Shown here piece after piece: positions 42,924 through 54,554 of a stretch of 64,000 nt of DNA. A program made the position numbers and the translations under genes. The notes below the pieces were generated by a model. The model did not search any database, was not told where the DNA came from, and worked only from the letters and a program-made list of their open reading frames with translations. Source of the DNA: Seriola aureovittata (Eukaryota; Chordata; Actinopteri; Carangiformes; Carangidae); assembly GCF_021018895.1 (NCBI RefSeq), contig NC_079377.1:11538501-11602500 (forward strand), read 5' to 3'. Within the stretch, counting starts at the first letter, position 1, and every line of letters starts with the position of its first letter.

Positions 42924-43136
42924 GTAATACACAGCATTTTACTCCATTACCATGTGTCGGTCCTGCTAGGCTGGATTCAGTTTTGTTCATTTTGCTTGTA
43001 ACTTTAAGTTTGTGCTCATCATTATTTCCCATTCAGTTCTTCATTAAATTTCTGTTTCATATTTTTTTTCTTTATTTGTTTGTTTTCTGTTTGTGTCACA
43101 TTTCCTTGGTTTTGTTTCCCCATCCCATACGGTCAG

Positions 43137-43463
43137 GCCTTAGAGGAGGAGATTATGAATCACAGTAAAGACCTGTTACATGCCGTCAGTCTGGGTCAGA
43201 TGCTCAAAGCCGTGAGCTCAGTGGACGAGAAGGAGTTTGTTCAGTCTAAACTGGACGCCACCCAGGCCAGATACATAGAGCTCCAGGAGCGATGCAGGAG
43301 GAAAGCTGAGATGCTGCAGCAAGCTCTGGCAAACGCCCAGCTGTTTGGAGAGGATGAAGTGGCTCTGATGAACTGGCTCAACGAGGTGCACACCAGGCTG
43401 GGTGAAGTGTCCGTGGAGGACTACAAATTAGATGTTCTTGAAAAGCAGCTGGCAGATCAACGG
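43137..43463 (+). CDS. dst: dst exon, distal rod
   Basis: 109 codons, phase 0, with ALEEEIMNHSKDLLHAVSLG and LFGEDEVALMNWLNEVHTRL. Confidence 0.94.
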
Positions 43464-43630
43464 GTATACAATCCTCCTCAGGCCAAGCATTAAGTTGTCC
43501 TTTCATTTAAGTTGCATCAATCATGTTTCATTTAATTTTATTGATCTGTGTGTCATACATTATTTACATTGGAACATTTCTGTCACTCTCAATACCTTTC
43601 TACAGTCGTTTTTTTTTTTTTCGTTTTCAG

Positions 43631-43715
43631 GCTCTACAAAGTGATATTGATTTGAGGAAGAAGAATGTTGACCAAGCCATCTCTAATGGGATGGAGCTAC
43701 TGAAGCAAACAACAG
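43631..43715 (+). CDS. dst: dst exon, distal rod, GC donor
   Basis: 28 codons plus one base, with LRKKNVDQAISNGMELLKQT. The donor after ACAG is GCATGT. The frame and the known KQTTGDEV junction require it. Confidence 0.87.
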
Positions 43716-44022
43716 GCATGTCTGACTTTGTGGCTCTCCTATCACAGTTCACACAGCTGGATCTCAGAAAACAATTCTGTCTCTGTAATACCCATCATGA
43801 GGTTATTCAGGAAGCAGCTCAACAGCAGCAAAGTCGTTGAAAAAATTAGTTAAAATGTAATTTTCAGAAAGCACTGGCATTATCCCTGCTGCATTATTTA
43901 AAGAAATGGTTTGCCATTTTGAGAAATACACTTATTAGCTGTCTTTCCGAGAGTTAGATGATACGATGCAAAAATACAAAAGTCCTTAAATTAATACAGA
44001 ACAATTTACTTCCTATTCACAG
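43716..44022 (+). other. GC-AG intron 3 of 4, with a repeat fragment
   Basis: Donor GCATGT at 43716, acceptor TTCACAG at 44022. A truncated copy of the foldback family sits at 43898-43970. Confidence 0.82.
43898..43970 (+). mobile_element. Truncated second copy of the foldback repeat
   Basis: TTAAAGAAATGGTTTGCCAT, then TTTGAGAAATACACTTATTA and GAGAGTTAGATGATACGATG, align with the first about 75 bases of the element at 42272. Confidence 0.65.
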
Positions 44023-44264
44023 GTGATGAGGTGGTTGTTATCCAAGGCAAACTGGATGGTATAAAAGCCAAATATGCTGAGATCAACTCTATGAGTGACA
44101 ACGTCTTGAAGACACTGGAGCGTGTTTTGAGTCTCTCTTCCAAGCTACAACATACTCATGAGGACCTGAGCTCCTGGCTGGAGAAAGCAGAGGCTGAGAT
44201 CAATGCTTTCGATGGTCAGGAGCCGGTGGGCGAGCAGCTCATTCATGCACAGAGCAGGCAGAAG
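44023..44264 (+). CDS. dst: dst exon, distal rod
   Basis: Two bases plus 80 codons, with DEVVVIQGKLDGIKAKYAEI and HEDLSSWLEKAEAEI. Confidence 0.93.
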
Positions 44265-44406
44265 GTCAGTCTTTCTATAAGGTTTTTTTTGTATTTTCTC
44301 TTTAAGAAATAGATACCAAATGTAATCCCTAACATGAAATTCCTCTAACACACAATATGAAAAAAACATACATCTGTGTCTTAAACCGGTGTTTTCTGTT
44401 TTCAAG

Positions 44407-44613
44407 GCCTTACTGAAGGAGACCAAAGACCAAAAACCTGTGATGGACAAGATGAATGAGTTGAGCGGTTCTCTCCTGGATCTGATCCCGTGGCACACTC
44501 GTGAGGGTCTGGACAAGCTGGTGACTGAGGACAATGAGCGGTACAGAGCCGTCTGTGACACCGTCACCCAGCAGGTCGACCAGATCAACGCCGACATCCT
44601 CAAGTCACAGCAG
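44407..44613 (+). CDS. dst: dst exon, distal rod
   Basis: 69 codons, phase 0, with LIPWHTREGLDKLVTEDNER. Uses an AAG acceptor (TTCAAG). Confidence 0.94.
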
Positions 44614-44756
44614 GTAAACCAAATCTCTTTTTTTAATTAAAGCTGTCTTCCATCTGTACTTTAGGTAAAAGAGTTTTTTTTTTTTTTTTTTTACCGTATC
44701 TTCTAATTCTTCAATGGAAAACATCAGAGACAGAGTTTTTTTTTGTCTGTTTCCAG

Positions 44757-44876
44757 TTCGAACAGGCTGCAGATAGTGAACTCTCATGGCTGACTGAAGC
44801 TGAGAGGAAGTTACTGTCGATGAGCGAGATCAGGCTGGAGCAAGACCAAAACACAGCTCAGCTCCAAGCACAGAAG
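44757..44876 (+). CDS. dst: dst exon, distal rod
   Basis: 40 codons, phase 0, with [20 protein letters not shown] and [16 protein letters not shown]. Confidence 0.94.
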
Positions 44877-44887
44877 GTTAGCCCGTC

Positions 44888-44891
<4 letters not shown>

Positions 44892-44929
<38 letters not shown>
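44892..44929 (+). repeat. GT microsatellite
   Basis: About 19 GT units, 15 bases after the donor at 44877. Confidence 0.9.
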
Positions 44930-44931
<2 letters not shown>

Positions 44932-45022
44932 GATAGACACAGGCCTACATCTCAACAAAGTACAGCAAACACAGCGGTTTGTTTTGTAACGTCAAGCTAA
45001 ACTCACTCTACTGGTTTTCCAG

Positions 45023-45130
45023 ATTTTCTCCATGGACATCATGAGGCACAAAGATGCTGTGGATGAGATTTTGAAAACAGGAAAGGCCATCATGAACAGC
45101 AAAAACCCGGAGGAGAAAGAAATCTTCAAG
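45023..45130 (+). CDS. dst: dst exon, distal rod
   Basis: 36 codons, phase 0, with IFSMDIMRHKDAVDEILKTG. Confidence 0.93.
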
Positions 45131-45219
45131 GTGAAGAGAGTTTATTTTGAATTTGAAGTAGGCGGTTATCCATTAGGAATGTGCACATAAATTAAAAGAT
45201 CTTCTTGGTTTTCAATCAG

Positions 45220-45438
45220 GCCAAGACCCAGACTCTCTTGGAGAAGTACGGGGTCGTGAGTCAGCTGAACTCGGAGCGCTGTCTGCAGCTTGAGCGAGCC
45301 CACTCTCTGGCCAGTCAGTTCTGGGAGACATACGAGGAGATGTGGCCGTGGCTTCAGGAAACCATGAGCAGCTTCAGCCAGCTGCCCCCACCCGCCATCG
45401 AGTACGAAACACTCAGGCAGCAGCAAGAGGAACTCAGG
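45220..45438 (+). CDS. dst: dst exon, distal rod
   Basis: 73 codons, phase 0, with [20 protein letters not shown] and [14 protein letters not shown]. Confidence 0.94.
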
Positions 45439-45527
45439 GTAAGAAGCCGACAAGGAGCAGATGTTCAGTACAACACCTTTATTGAAATGAGGGAAAAACT
45501 AATCTGAATATGCCACATCCTTTCCAG

Positions 45528-45731
45528 CAAATGAGAGAGCTGATTGCCGAGCACAAGCCCCACATCGACAAGATGAATAAGACCGGGCCACAGTTACTCG
45601 AACTGAGCCCAGTGGAGGGAGTGCCCATCAGAGAGAAGTACACAACTTCTGACCAACTTTACTCCCAACTGAAAGCTGATGTCAAACAGAGGGCGGCCAC
45701 TCTGGACGAGGCCATCTCCAAATCCACCCAG
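45528..45731 (+). CDS. dst: dst exon, distal rod
   Basis: 68 codons, phase 0, with [20 protein letters not shown]. Confidence 0.95.
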
Positions 45732-45932
45732 GTCAGAAGCAGTTGTCGTTTGTTCGGTGTTTCTAAGGAAATGTTTTGTTTTACTTTACCTTTAATGTAT
45801 ATGACAATGTTGTCATGGGTCCTGTCCATCCATGATTACATGTTGAAGGAATTCCATTTAAATGTTGATAAAATGCAATTAAAATACAATTTTTTTTTAA
45901 TATGATTAACTATTTGATATTCTTGAAAATAG

Positions 45933-45988
45933 ATAATAATAATAATATAATAATAATAATATAATAATAAATAAATAATAATAATAAA
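45933..45988 (+). repeat. AAT microsatellite (interrupted)
   Basis: AATAAT runs interrupted by ATA and AAAT. Confidence 0.85.
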
Positions 45989-46010
45989 CTTTATAAATCA
46001 TGATAATGTT

Positions 46011-46080
46011 GGGCTGCAGCAAATTATTATTTTTATTATTATTTAATTTAAATTCCCCATGACTAATTGTTTTGTTGATT
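46011..46080 (+). mobile_element. Fragment resembling the 36700-37014 repeat family
   Basis: GGGCTGCAGCAAATTATTAT, then CCCATGACTAATTGTTTTG, resembles the 5' end of the family seen reversed at 36700-37014. Weak because AT-rich sequence matches easily. Confidence 0.4.
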
Positions 46081-46242
46081 TAAAAAAATAAATAAATAAG
46101 GAGACATACCGGCTTTATAGGCTTGTCTCTCATTATAAATACAGTGTCTTTCTGTAGCAGCTCTCCCAGCTTTCTTCAGTGTTATTGCTGTATGAAGTCT
46201 AAGTACAAACCGAGGTGTTTCCTTTCAAACGCTCTCCACCAG

Positions 46243-46474
46243 TTCCATGATAAAATTGACCCCATGCTGGAATCGCTGGAACGGATCGCTGAGCGCCTGC
46301 GTCAGCCTCCGTCCATCTCAGTGGAGGTGGACAAGATCAGAGAGCAGATCACTGAAAATAAGGCCGTCTCTGTTGATCTGGAGAAACTGCAGCCTTCATA
46401 TGAAACGCTGCGCCAGCGAGGCGAGGAGATGATTGCACGGTCTGAGGGGGCAGACAAGGACATATCTGCTAAAG
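46243..46474 (+). CDS. dst: dst exon, distal rod
   Basis: 77 codons plus one base, with [20 protein letters not shown] and [19 protein letters not shown]. Confidence 0.95.
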
Positions 46475-46988
46475 GTATGGTATATATCATATTGTCTTGT
46501 TTGTTTGACATTATGTTGTTCCACTTCTTTTTAGCAGTCCATTTTTTTATATAATAAAGCAATTATTTTTTTATGTAATACTCCAACAAAAAGGTTAAAA
46601 GTTTTTTTGGCAGTTTAACTATAACAGTGCATTGGGATAATTAAAGAAAATAAGAAAAAATTGCATAATAAAAGGTCAACAATACCAAAATATCAGGGGT
46701 ACATAAACAGAATTACTAGACACAGCTTCAAGGTCTTGGCTCAACATCTTAAATTTAGTTTGGATTCAGTTTTTTTTCATGCACTGGCTTGCGTAAGCTT
46801 CCCTCCAGGTGTAGCTTTTATGGGAATGCCAATCTTTTTTCAGGCACAAGAAATAATCACGAGATATAATAGACACCAATATAATAGACCAAATATTTTC
46901 CCATGAAAACCGTCAATGTGAATGTGCGTGATGTGTGTTGAATTTATTTTGTATTCACTGTAATTGTCACTCATGCTTATCCCACAAG
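46475..46988 (+). other. Intron, nothing recognised
   Basis: 514 AT-rich bases. The acceptor is ACAAG, an AAG type. Confidence 0.7.
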
Positions 46989-47215
46989 CCGTACAAGACA
47001 AACTGGACCAGATGGTGTTCCTGTGGAATGACATCCAGGCCTTGCTGGAGGAGAGGGAGGCGAAGCTGCTGGATGTGATGGACCTGGCAGACAAGTTCTG
47101 GTGCGACCACTGCGCTCTCATCGTCACCATCAAAGACAGCCAGGACCTGCTGAGGGAGCTGGAGGAGCCGGGAGTCGATCCGTCAGTCGTCAAACAGCAG
47201 CAGGAGTTTGTGGAG
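46989..47215 (+). CDS. dst: dst exon, distal rod
   Basis: Two bases plus 75 codons, with [20 protein letters not shown] and [20 protein letters not shown]. Confidence 0.95.
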
Positions 47216-47315
47216 GTACACGGATCCCCCAAATGAAATGACTGAATAAACCCAATGCATAATTTAGAAAGAGGGAGCATTTCTTTGTCTTAAATACTGC
47301 ATTTTATTTCCACAG

Positions 47316-47438
47316 GGATTTAAGGAGGAGATTGACGGGCTGCAGGAAGAGCTAGATGTGGTTCAAAACCAGGGGGCGGAGCTTATGACTGCCTGCGGGG
47401 AGCCTGATAAACCTGTGATAAAGAAGAGTATCGATGAG
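47316..47438 (+). CDS. dst: dst exon, distal rod
   Basis: 41 codons, phase 0, with [20 protein letters not shown]. Confidence 0.95.
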
Positions 47439-47562
47439 GTAAAAACTATCTTTGCAAAGAGATTTTGTTTCTTCTTCACTTGCTGATACTTTGTCCCATG
47501 CAGACACTGTATATTTCTTTGCCTGCATGTGGCTTGTGGTGACACTCGTGTCATTTTTCCAG

Positions 47563-47664
47563 GTGAATTCAGCGTGGGAGAATCTCAATAAGACTTGGAA
47601 GGAGAGAGTAGAGAGACTGGAAGAAGCCATGCAGGCTGCTGTGCAGTTTCAAGACGGCCTGCAG
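47563..47664 (+). CDS. dst: dst exon, distal rod
   Basis: 34 codons, phase 0, with [20 protein letters not shown]. Confidence 0.95.
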
Positions 47665-48301
47665 GTACTTTGATCGCTGCTTCAAGGATTTTCAAGGGCA
47701 ACACAATAAAAACACTTTATGGGTTTTTGGTAACTTTTGTGAAGCTCTTCCAAAACTTAACCTCGACTTTAAAAAAAAAAAAAAAAGTTATATTTTTTTT
47801 ACTTGTTTTTATTATATAAACAGTAGGAAAATATACAGGTTCATGTTCACAGAGACATACTTTAGCATTTGAAAGTGAATCTGTTAGTTTTTAAGGCCTT
47901 CAGATGAAACCACAGATTACAGTGTTTTTTTTACTATTGCAGTTGATTGAAGTGATGCAGCGTTTTATTGGAGACCGATTAATTTTGAAACAATAAACAC
48001 TGACTACAGTGCTTTTTTAGATCTGGCTCACATTTAACCTCATAAAGTTATTCTAAGATATTTTCATGGTGAGAAAGGAATCCTCCACACAGCTGCTTTA
48101 AAAGATCACATTCACACTTTTTTAACATGGTATTTATGTTCAGGGCTTGTTTTTTAATTCTCACTTTTTATCATGTTTGTTTCCTCATTTGTCAACCATA
48201 TAGATTTACTGTATTACATGACACCGAGTGTGAAACATGACCCCTCTGTGCTCTAAGCTTTGTTTTCTCTCAGTAACAATGGTTTCCCACCTCGTACGCA
48301 G
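47665..48301 (+). other. Intron with an A-run
   Basis: 637 bases with an A-run near 47771-47787. Nothing else recognised. Confidence 0.7.
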
Positions 48302-48403
48302 GGAATGTTTGACTGGGTGGATATTCTGGACAGCAAACTGGATTCAATGTCACCTGTAGGCACAGACCTGGAAACTGTCAAGCAGCAGATTGTAGAACTC
48401 AAG
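48302..48403 (+). CDS. dst: dst exon, distal rod
   Basis: 34 codons, phase 0, with [20 protein letters not shown]. Confidence 0.94.
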
Positions 48404-48746
48404 GTACAGTCTTGTATTTCTGTATAAAGATGCAACAGCAGACTGAGAATATGATGATTCACTTCTGCTCCAGCTAATTAAATCACGTCTTTAACTTTAC
48501 TGCAGTATTCACTGTTACAGGAGCCGTGTCATTTACCATCTGTGTTTATGTTGAGTGCTTGATTCATGACATGCCATAGTTTGTACAGGTACAAAGGCTC
48601 CCTTAAAATAACATAAAGTAGTCACATTCGCTTTGATGTACAATCATACAAGTCTAGTGCTGAAAAGGCAAAGCTGGTATTGTCTGTGTGACTTTATACC
48701 TCTGTTGACTGATTGGGTGTAACTGCATATGTGCTGGTTTTGTCAG
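48404..48746 (+). other. Intron, nothing recognised
   Basis: 343 bases with splice sites only. Confidence 0.7.
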
Positions 48747-48920
48747 GAGTTCAAAGGAGAGGCGTACCAGCTGCAGATCGAGATGGAGCGCCTGAACCAC
48801 CAGGCGGGCCTCCTGCTGAAGAAGGTGACGGAAGAGGCCGATCGCTCCGCAATTCAGGAGCCAATGTCTGAGCTCAAGATGCTCTGGGACAACCTGGATG
48901 AGAAGATCATCAGCCGACAG
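48747..48920 (+). CDS. dst: dst exon, distal rod
   Basis: 58 codons, phase 0, with [20 protein letters not shown]. Confidence 0.95.
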
Positions 48921-49165
48921 GTTAGAAAAGGGAAACACGCACCGGGAAAGAAATAATTTCAAACTGACTGTTCATTTCAGTTTGATGCTATTTACATACT
49001 GTGTAATAAAATCTTTTTGTTACTTGTAATATATTCTGCAGTTTCATAAAATATTCGAAGCCAGGCTCAACAGTGGCTCAAAAGGCTGTGGAAGGCTGTG
49101 TTGTATGCATATCAAGCGCTTTCACACGCTGGAATATCTAATGGTTTAATCCGTCATTAATCCAG

Positions 49166-49321
49166 CACAAACTGGAGGGAGGCCTTCTGGCTCTGGGCCA
49201 GTTCCAACATGCACTAGACGAGCTGCTGGCCTGGATGAGCCACACCGAGGAGCTGCTGAACGAGCAGAGGAAGGCTGGAGGAGACCCGAAAGCCATCGAG
49301 ATAGAGCTCGCCAAGCACCAT
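49166..49321 (+). CDS. dst: dst exon, distal rod
   Basis: 52 codons, phase 0, with [20 protein letters not shown] and [13 protein letters not shown]. Confidence 0.95.
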
Positions 49322-49428
49322 GTACGACAAACCTCCTCTCGTCTACTCACATCCACACAGATTTTATTTAGTCCTTTGCGCCTCAGATCCATCCTCCCAA
49401 CATCTTGTTGTTTCTTGTACCTCCATAG

Positions 49429-49626
49429 GTTCTCAAGATTGACGTGTTGGCTCATAAAGCAACAGTTGAGACGGTTAACAAAGCCGGTAATGATCTGGTG
49501 GAGTCCAGCGCTGGTGAGGAAGCCTCTAGTCTGCAGACCAAACTGGAGAACCTCAACCAGCGGTGGAAAGCCATCCTGGAGAAGACGGACCAGAGGAAGC
49601 AACAACTTGAGAGCGCTCTGGTTCAG
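49429..49626 (+). CDS. dst: dst exon, distal rod
   Basis: 66 codons, phase 0, with [20 protein letters not shown]. Confidence 0.95.
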
Positions 49627-50225
49627 GTATAAAAAAAAAAAAAAAGTTCATAAGCACTGACCTCATTTATCATTATTTATTGTTTAATAAGCTGTTAGTG
49701 AATCCTTTCCCCCAGGGGAACAAATATGTTCAGTTCTTTCTGGATGAGTGACTCCTATCTCTTCCCCTCCTCATTCCTTCTGCATCCTGTGGAGTTTTTA
49801 TTCATAACTTTGACATTTAGGGGGCTGCTGGGATGTGACGGGGGGATATGAGGAACAGAAATATCCCATGGATTCAAGAAATGTTTTAAAAGTTCATAAT
49901 CTATGAGTGTTTTCATTGATGAGAGTATTTATCAGGAAAAAAGTGATAAAAACACAATTAAGAACATTTCATTTCAATTCAATTGAAACAGTTTTAACAT
50001 CTAATGAAAAAAAAAAAGTTTGTGATTTTTAATCAAAGCTTTAATTAATTACGTTTATGTTTTTTATTTGAATTTTACTGCTGAACACTGCAGACAGTTT
50101 TTTCGGTAGCTGAATGAATCGATGGAATTAATAACTCTGACATCCTGCTCTCTGAGACATAGGTTGCTAACAATGCGTGTGTGTGAGACACCTTTTGTCC
50201 TGACTCAGGTTGTATTGTGTTGTAG
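49627..50225 (+). other. Intron with A-runs
   Basis: 599 bases. A-runs near 49632-49645 and 50004-50017. Confidence 0.7.
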
Positions 50226-50354
50226 GCCCAAGGTTTCCATGGTGAGATAGAAGATATGCAGCAATGGCTGAAAGACACAGAACGTCAGCTGTTGGCATCA
50301 AAGGCTGTGGGAGGCTTACCAGACACGGCCCGGGAGCAGCTTAACGCCCATCTG
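50226..50354 (+). CDS. dst: dst exon, distal rod
   Basis: 43 codons, phase 0, with [20 protein letters not shown]. Confidence 0.94.
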
Positions 50355-50938
50355 GTATGTGTTTAACAATATGAAAGGCCGCATACAGATGGCGGGGCTT
50401 GTAAGGAGACGACTGTGTCTTTTCTGTGTTTTATCTGAAGTGTGAAAATTAAATGACACTGCAAAATACACTACTTGCACCCCCCCCTCGCAGGAGATGA
50501 CAAAAAAGCTTTTAAAGTGTTTCGAATTGATTCGGGCTTGTCTGACTATAATGAATTTAGGAATGTTTTCCTTCTTTGTTTTCCCTCTCTCTAATGGAGA
50601 AGCTCAAGACACTTTCACAGCAAAGAAGCACTGTCATTTCATTCAACCAAAAACAGAGGGATTACTTGAAAGCAATAACTTTTATCAAATTAGTAACATT
50701 ATACAGTTTAATTGTCTGTGGGAACATGCCTCTGAGAGTCTGTGTGCCTCACTGTGTTCATTCTTTCACCATTTTTGGAATGGATTTGGACGAACCGCAG
50801 ACAAATTCATTACATACACTTTGATCGCTGTACAAAACCAAAAAGTAAAAAGTAGAGCTATCTTTAACTGTAACTTAGTCTGTGTGACGAGAGCGTCTCC
50901 CTCTTCATGTCATTGTGTGTGTGCGCGTTTTCTTGCAG
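50355..50938 (+). other. Intron with long but unsupported ORF
   Basis: 584 bases. An open frame from 50497 crosses the next exon in the wrong frame, so it is not coding. Confidence 0.7.
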
Positions 50939-51109
50939 GAGTTGTGTTCTGCCTTGGAGGCGAAGGAGGAGCTGTATCGGGAGCTGTTGAACAAGGGTCA
51001 GCAGCTGCTCATGTTGGCGCCCGAGGGTCCCGACAGCAACACGGAGCAGGACCTCGCCAACCTGAAGGAGAAATGGGAAGCAGTGCAGGGCAAGGTCGCT
51101 GAAAGGAAG
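50939..51109 (+). CDS. dst: dst exon, distal rod
   Basis: 57 codons, phase 0, with ELYRELLNKGQQLLMLAPEG and NLKEKWEAVQGKVAERK. Confidence 0.93.
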
Positions 51110-52266
51110 GTATGGAGTCGCTGGATGTGCTCTCGCTGCTCTTAGCTTAATGATTCACAACTTGAGATTTAGGCCCCGGCGAGAGATCGCTGACATACAC
51201 TTGAGCCATGACTCTGTAGCTGAAAGCCTCTAATCCCAGTGCCGATAATGAATGGTGTAAGGACAGAGTGCTGGCAAGGACACACACAGGATGTGGTCAC
51301 ACTGTAGATCACAGCGGGCAAGTTGCTGTCTGAGTCAGCATGGAACAACAGTGGTCTTGTCTCATTTGTTGCCATAGTGAAGAGCTGACAAGTGCATTAA
51401 ATAAATAGTAGAGCTAAAATTACCCCTGAGCCAAAATAAAGACATCACTCACTGTATTGTGCTTATCGTATTTATATGTTACACCATTAGAACAACAGGT
51501 TCTCACTTTTGTTGCTACAATAAATAAACATCAACACTTCATGACAAAAAGATAAATCATCTCTGCCTTCCCGCTCTCACTCCAGATAAGGAGCTCCTCA
51601 TTCTGGCTGCCTGAGCGTTTACTGTAACATTTTGCTTTTGCTTCCTATTTACTTTGGTCCTGTTCCCAGGGAATGTAAAGTCTGGTAAATCTTAGAGCTG
51701 CGCAGAGTTGCAGCTGCTGGCCAAACTCTCAGCAAGCAGTGTGACACTCCTCCGGTGTGGTGTGTCGCACACAGAGTCTTCAAATGATAAAATATGTTGG
51801 GACTTAAACTACAATTCCATATTTAGCAGGACTCTCAATGTGACCCACAACATATGAGGCAAACATATTAATGCTCGTAGCTCTCATCATGTTTGTAATG
51901 TCATTAACACGGCAGTTACTGTCATGCGATGAGCCTGCGCCAGCGGCCTCGGCTGTAGCAAACGGATGTTTTTCCGCAGAGGAGACGCTGTGGATGTTTC
52001 TCTCATTCAATTAAAAGCTCATCACTCCATTACTGCTTCGCCATCAGCCTCTCCAGAGATGCTAACTTCCTCTGTTTCAATAGAGACCAGGTTTGGCACA
52101 ATTGAAACATAATTGTTTAGTCCCCCCCCTCTTCATCAAATGTTGTAGCAACCAGATGGTTTGTTTTCAGCATGGAATAGTGTGATTATAATAGCGAGCG
52201 AGAAAATATAACAGAATTATTTCCATTACTATACAAGAGGCCCTGATGATGTGTTTGTGTCTGCAG
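51110..52266 (+). other. Intron, nothing recognised
   Basis: 1,157 bases without recognisable features besides splice sites. Confidence 0.7.
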
Positions 52267-52422
52267 GTGAAACTAGAAGAGGCCTTGACACTGGCCACGG
52301 ATTTCCACAACTCTCTGCAGGACTTCATCAACTGGCTGACCCAAGCAGAGCAGACGCTCAACATGGTTTCCCCCGCTTCCCTCATTCTGGAGACCATCAT
52401 GTTTCAGATTGATGAGCATAAG
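52267..52422 (+). CDS. dst: dst exon, distal rod
   Basis: 52 codons, phase 0, with [20 protein letters not shown]. Confidence 0.95.
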
Positions 52423-52832
52423 GTAATGTTTGCACGGAGAGGAGGATTACGCAGTCTGCGAAGCGAAATGAAACGCTGATGACGAAACATTTCTTTTTAA
52501 ATGTTCGTGCTATAATAGGTTTATCTGTGCCAAGTCGAAGCGTATTCGTCCAACTTTGCTTTTATTCAGCTGCCGCGATAGTGCGTAATTTCTTTAGCCG
52601 GTGAAAGATTATAAATATCAGTATCACATATAGAAATAGCAGTTTATGTTTGCTAATTCACCCTTCTGCCTTGCCATCAATGACTCAATAACTCCATCTG
52701 CTTTTTTTTTTTTTTTCAGTACAAAGCTCATTAACACATTAATCATATGAATTACACGACCTCCTCTTTACACCCGACCTTAACCTCTCTCCTCTCTGCT
52801 GCGCCGTGCCGCTGCTGTGCGTATTTGTGCAG
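52423..52832 (+). other. Intron, nothing recognised
   Basis: 410 bases with a T-run near 52702-52718. Confidence 0.7.
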
Positions 52833-53039
52833 ATGTTCGTGACAGAGGTGAACTCCCACAGAGAGCACATCATCGAACTGGACAAAACAGGAACGCACTT
52901 GAAGTACTTCAGCCAGAAACAGGATGTGGTCCTGATCAAGAACCTGCTGCTCAGCGTGCAAGGCCGCTGGGAGAAGCTGGTGCAGAGATCTGTCGAGCGC
53001 GGTCGGCTGCTGGATGACACCAGGAAGAGGGCCAAACAG
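52833..53039 (+). CDS. dst: dst exon, distal rod
   Basis: 69 codons, phase 0, with [20 protein letters not shown] and [20 protein letters not shown]. Confidence 0.96.
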
Positions 53040-53340
53040 GTACTGCTCTGCTCATGTTTATTCTTGGTTTGAAATAGGCAATGTTTCATGTTCATGTTTG
53101 GACTTTTTTATTATCACTGGAAAGCTCTGGAAATAGTATATAAAGCTTGTTCCATATTCTGCCTGCAGCTTGTTATAGCGTTTTCATTAGCGTGGGCCTC
53201 TTTCGTTCCTTGGGCCTGAAAACCTAATCATGTGAACATTAAACAGGACTCTGCGATAAATCAAGTGAAATCATACCTTCTCTTTTTCCTTTTTTTTTCA
53301 AAATGCTTTACACTGTGTTTGTTTCTCTATCCTTCATTAG
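53040..53340 (+). other. Intron, nothing recognised
   Basis: 301 bases with splice sites only. Confidence 0.7.
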
Positions 53341-53460
53341 TTCCATGAAACTTGGAATAAACTGATGGAGTGGTTGGACGAATCTGAGAAGGCTCTGGAC
53401 TCGGAGGTGGAAATTGCCAACGATCCGGACAAAATCAAGACGCAGCTGGCGCAGCACAAG
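53341..53460 (+). CDS. dst: dst exon, distal rod
   Basis: 40 codons, phase 0, with [20 protein letters not shown] and ending AQHK. Confidence 0.95.
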
Positions 53461-54102
53461 GTGACTGAGCATCGTTTTATCGCGGTTTAATGGGAAAAGA
53501 ATGAAAGTTCAAATAGCCATGGAGCTTTGACAGCATCTACAGCTGAGTTTCATTGAGTTAACAGAAACAACGTCAGCATCCGAACCATTTTGTGCGAGCC
53601 AGAATCATGAGGCAATGGAAGTAGATAATTCCAGCAATAAAAGATATTTATAGGAATTACAGTATCTACTGAACGCATTAGTCGTGCATTTGCTTGTGTT
53701 ATAGGCCGCCCAGTCCCTTTTGTTTTCTCTGCAGTGTTATACGGGGAGATCGTGCTAATCCTGTCATAATCCCAGGATGGACCAAATGTATCAGGGGTGA
53801 CCTTGCTTTTGGATACTTTTAATCTCTGTGGAGCAGTGGCTCTTGAGTTTTGACCCCCTTTTTTTGTTTCCCCTCGCTGAATAGTGTCTTCTTAATCACA
53901 AAACACACACAGATTAGGATACTGTCTGACATACCAACAGTAGTAAGAAGAAAATCCCTTGAGAAGGTTCCCTGTAACCGTGCGCAACCAAAGTCCCATC
54001 CGAAATCCCCCTATATACAACTCTGAACAGCTCTTTCGTTTTCTAAATACAGTAGAATTACTTTATTGAATGGAGGAATGACTTTTTATTTTTCATATAC
54101 AG
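53461..54102 (+). other. Intron, nothing recognised
   Basis: 642 bases with no feature beyond splice sites. Confidence 0.7.
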
Positions 54103-54272
54103 GAGTTCCAGAAAGCTCTGGGCAGCAAACACTCAGTGTACGACACCACCGCCCGGACAGGACGGTCCCTGAAAGACAAGACCTCCCTTCAGGACGATAA
54201 TCAGAAGCTGGACGACATGCTGAGTGAACTGAGGGACAAGTGGGACACTGTCTGTGGCAAGTCGATAGAAAG
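54103..54272 (+). CDS. dst: dst exon, distal rod
   Basis: 56 codons plus AG, with [20 protein letters not shown] and [14 protein letters not shown]. Confidence 0.95.
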
Positions 54273-54394
54273 GTACGGATACATCTTCCCACGTTTGTTG
54301 CCCTATTTTTATCCCACCAACTACAAGTCAGACTATTTGCAGTGTTTCTAAAACACCTCTTCATTCACTGTGTACGATTTGTACTGTCCTCTAG

Positions 54395-54554
54395 ACAAAA
54401 CAAGCTGGAGGAGGCCCTGCTGTTCTCCGGCCAGTTTACAGATGCTCTCCAGGCTCTTATTGACTGGCTGTACAGAGTGGAACCTCAGATGGCTGAGGAC
54501 CAGCCCGTACATGGAGACATAGACCTGGTTCTTAACCTGATAGACAACCACAAG
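54395..54554 (+). CDS. dst: dst exon, distal rod
   Basis: One base plus 53 codons, with [20 protein letters not shown]. Confidence 0.96.

Larger units (their letters stand above)
45732..46242 (+). other. Intron with AAT microsatellite and repeat fragment
   Basis: AT-rich. Holds the microsatellite at 45933-45988 and a piece of an interspersed repeat at 46011-46080. Confidence 0.65.

Noticed and set aside
44145..44603. 152-codon minus-strand ORF
   Set aside because: Antisense of exons 44023-44264 and 44407-44613 across an intron. No conserved residues.
50497..51102. 201-codon plus-strand ORF
   Set aside because: It overlaps the true rod exon 50939-51109 in a different frame and is otherwise intronic with no family match.
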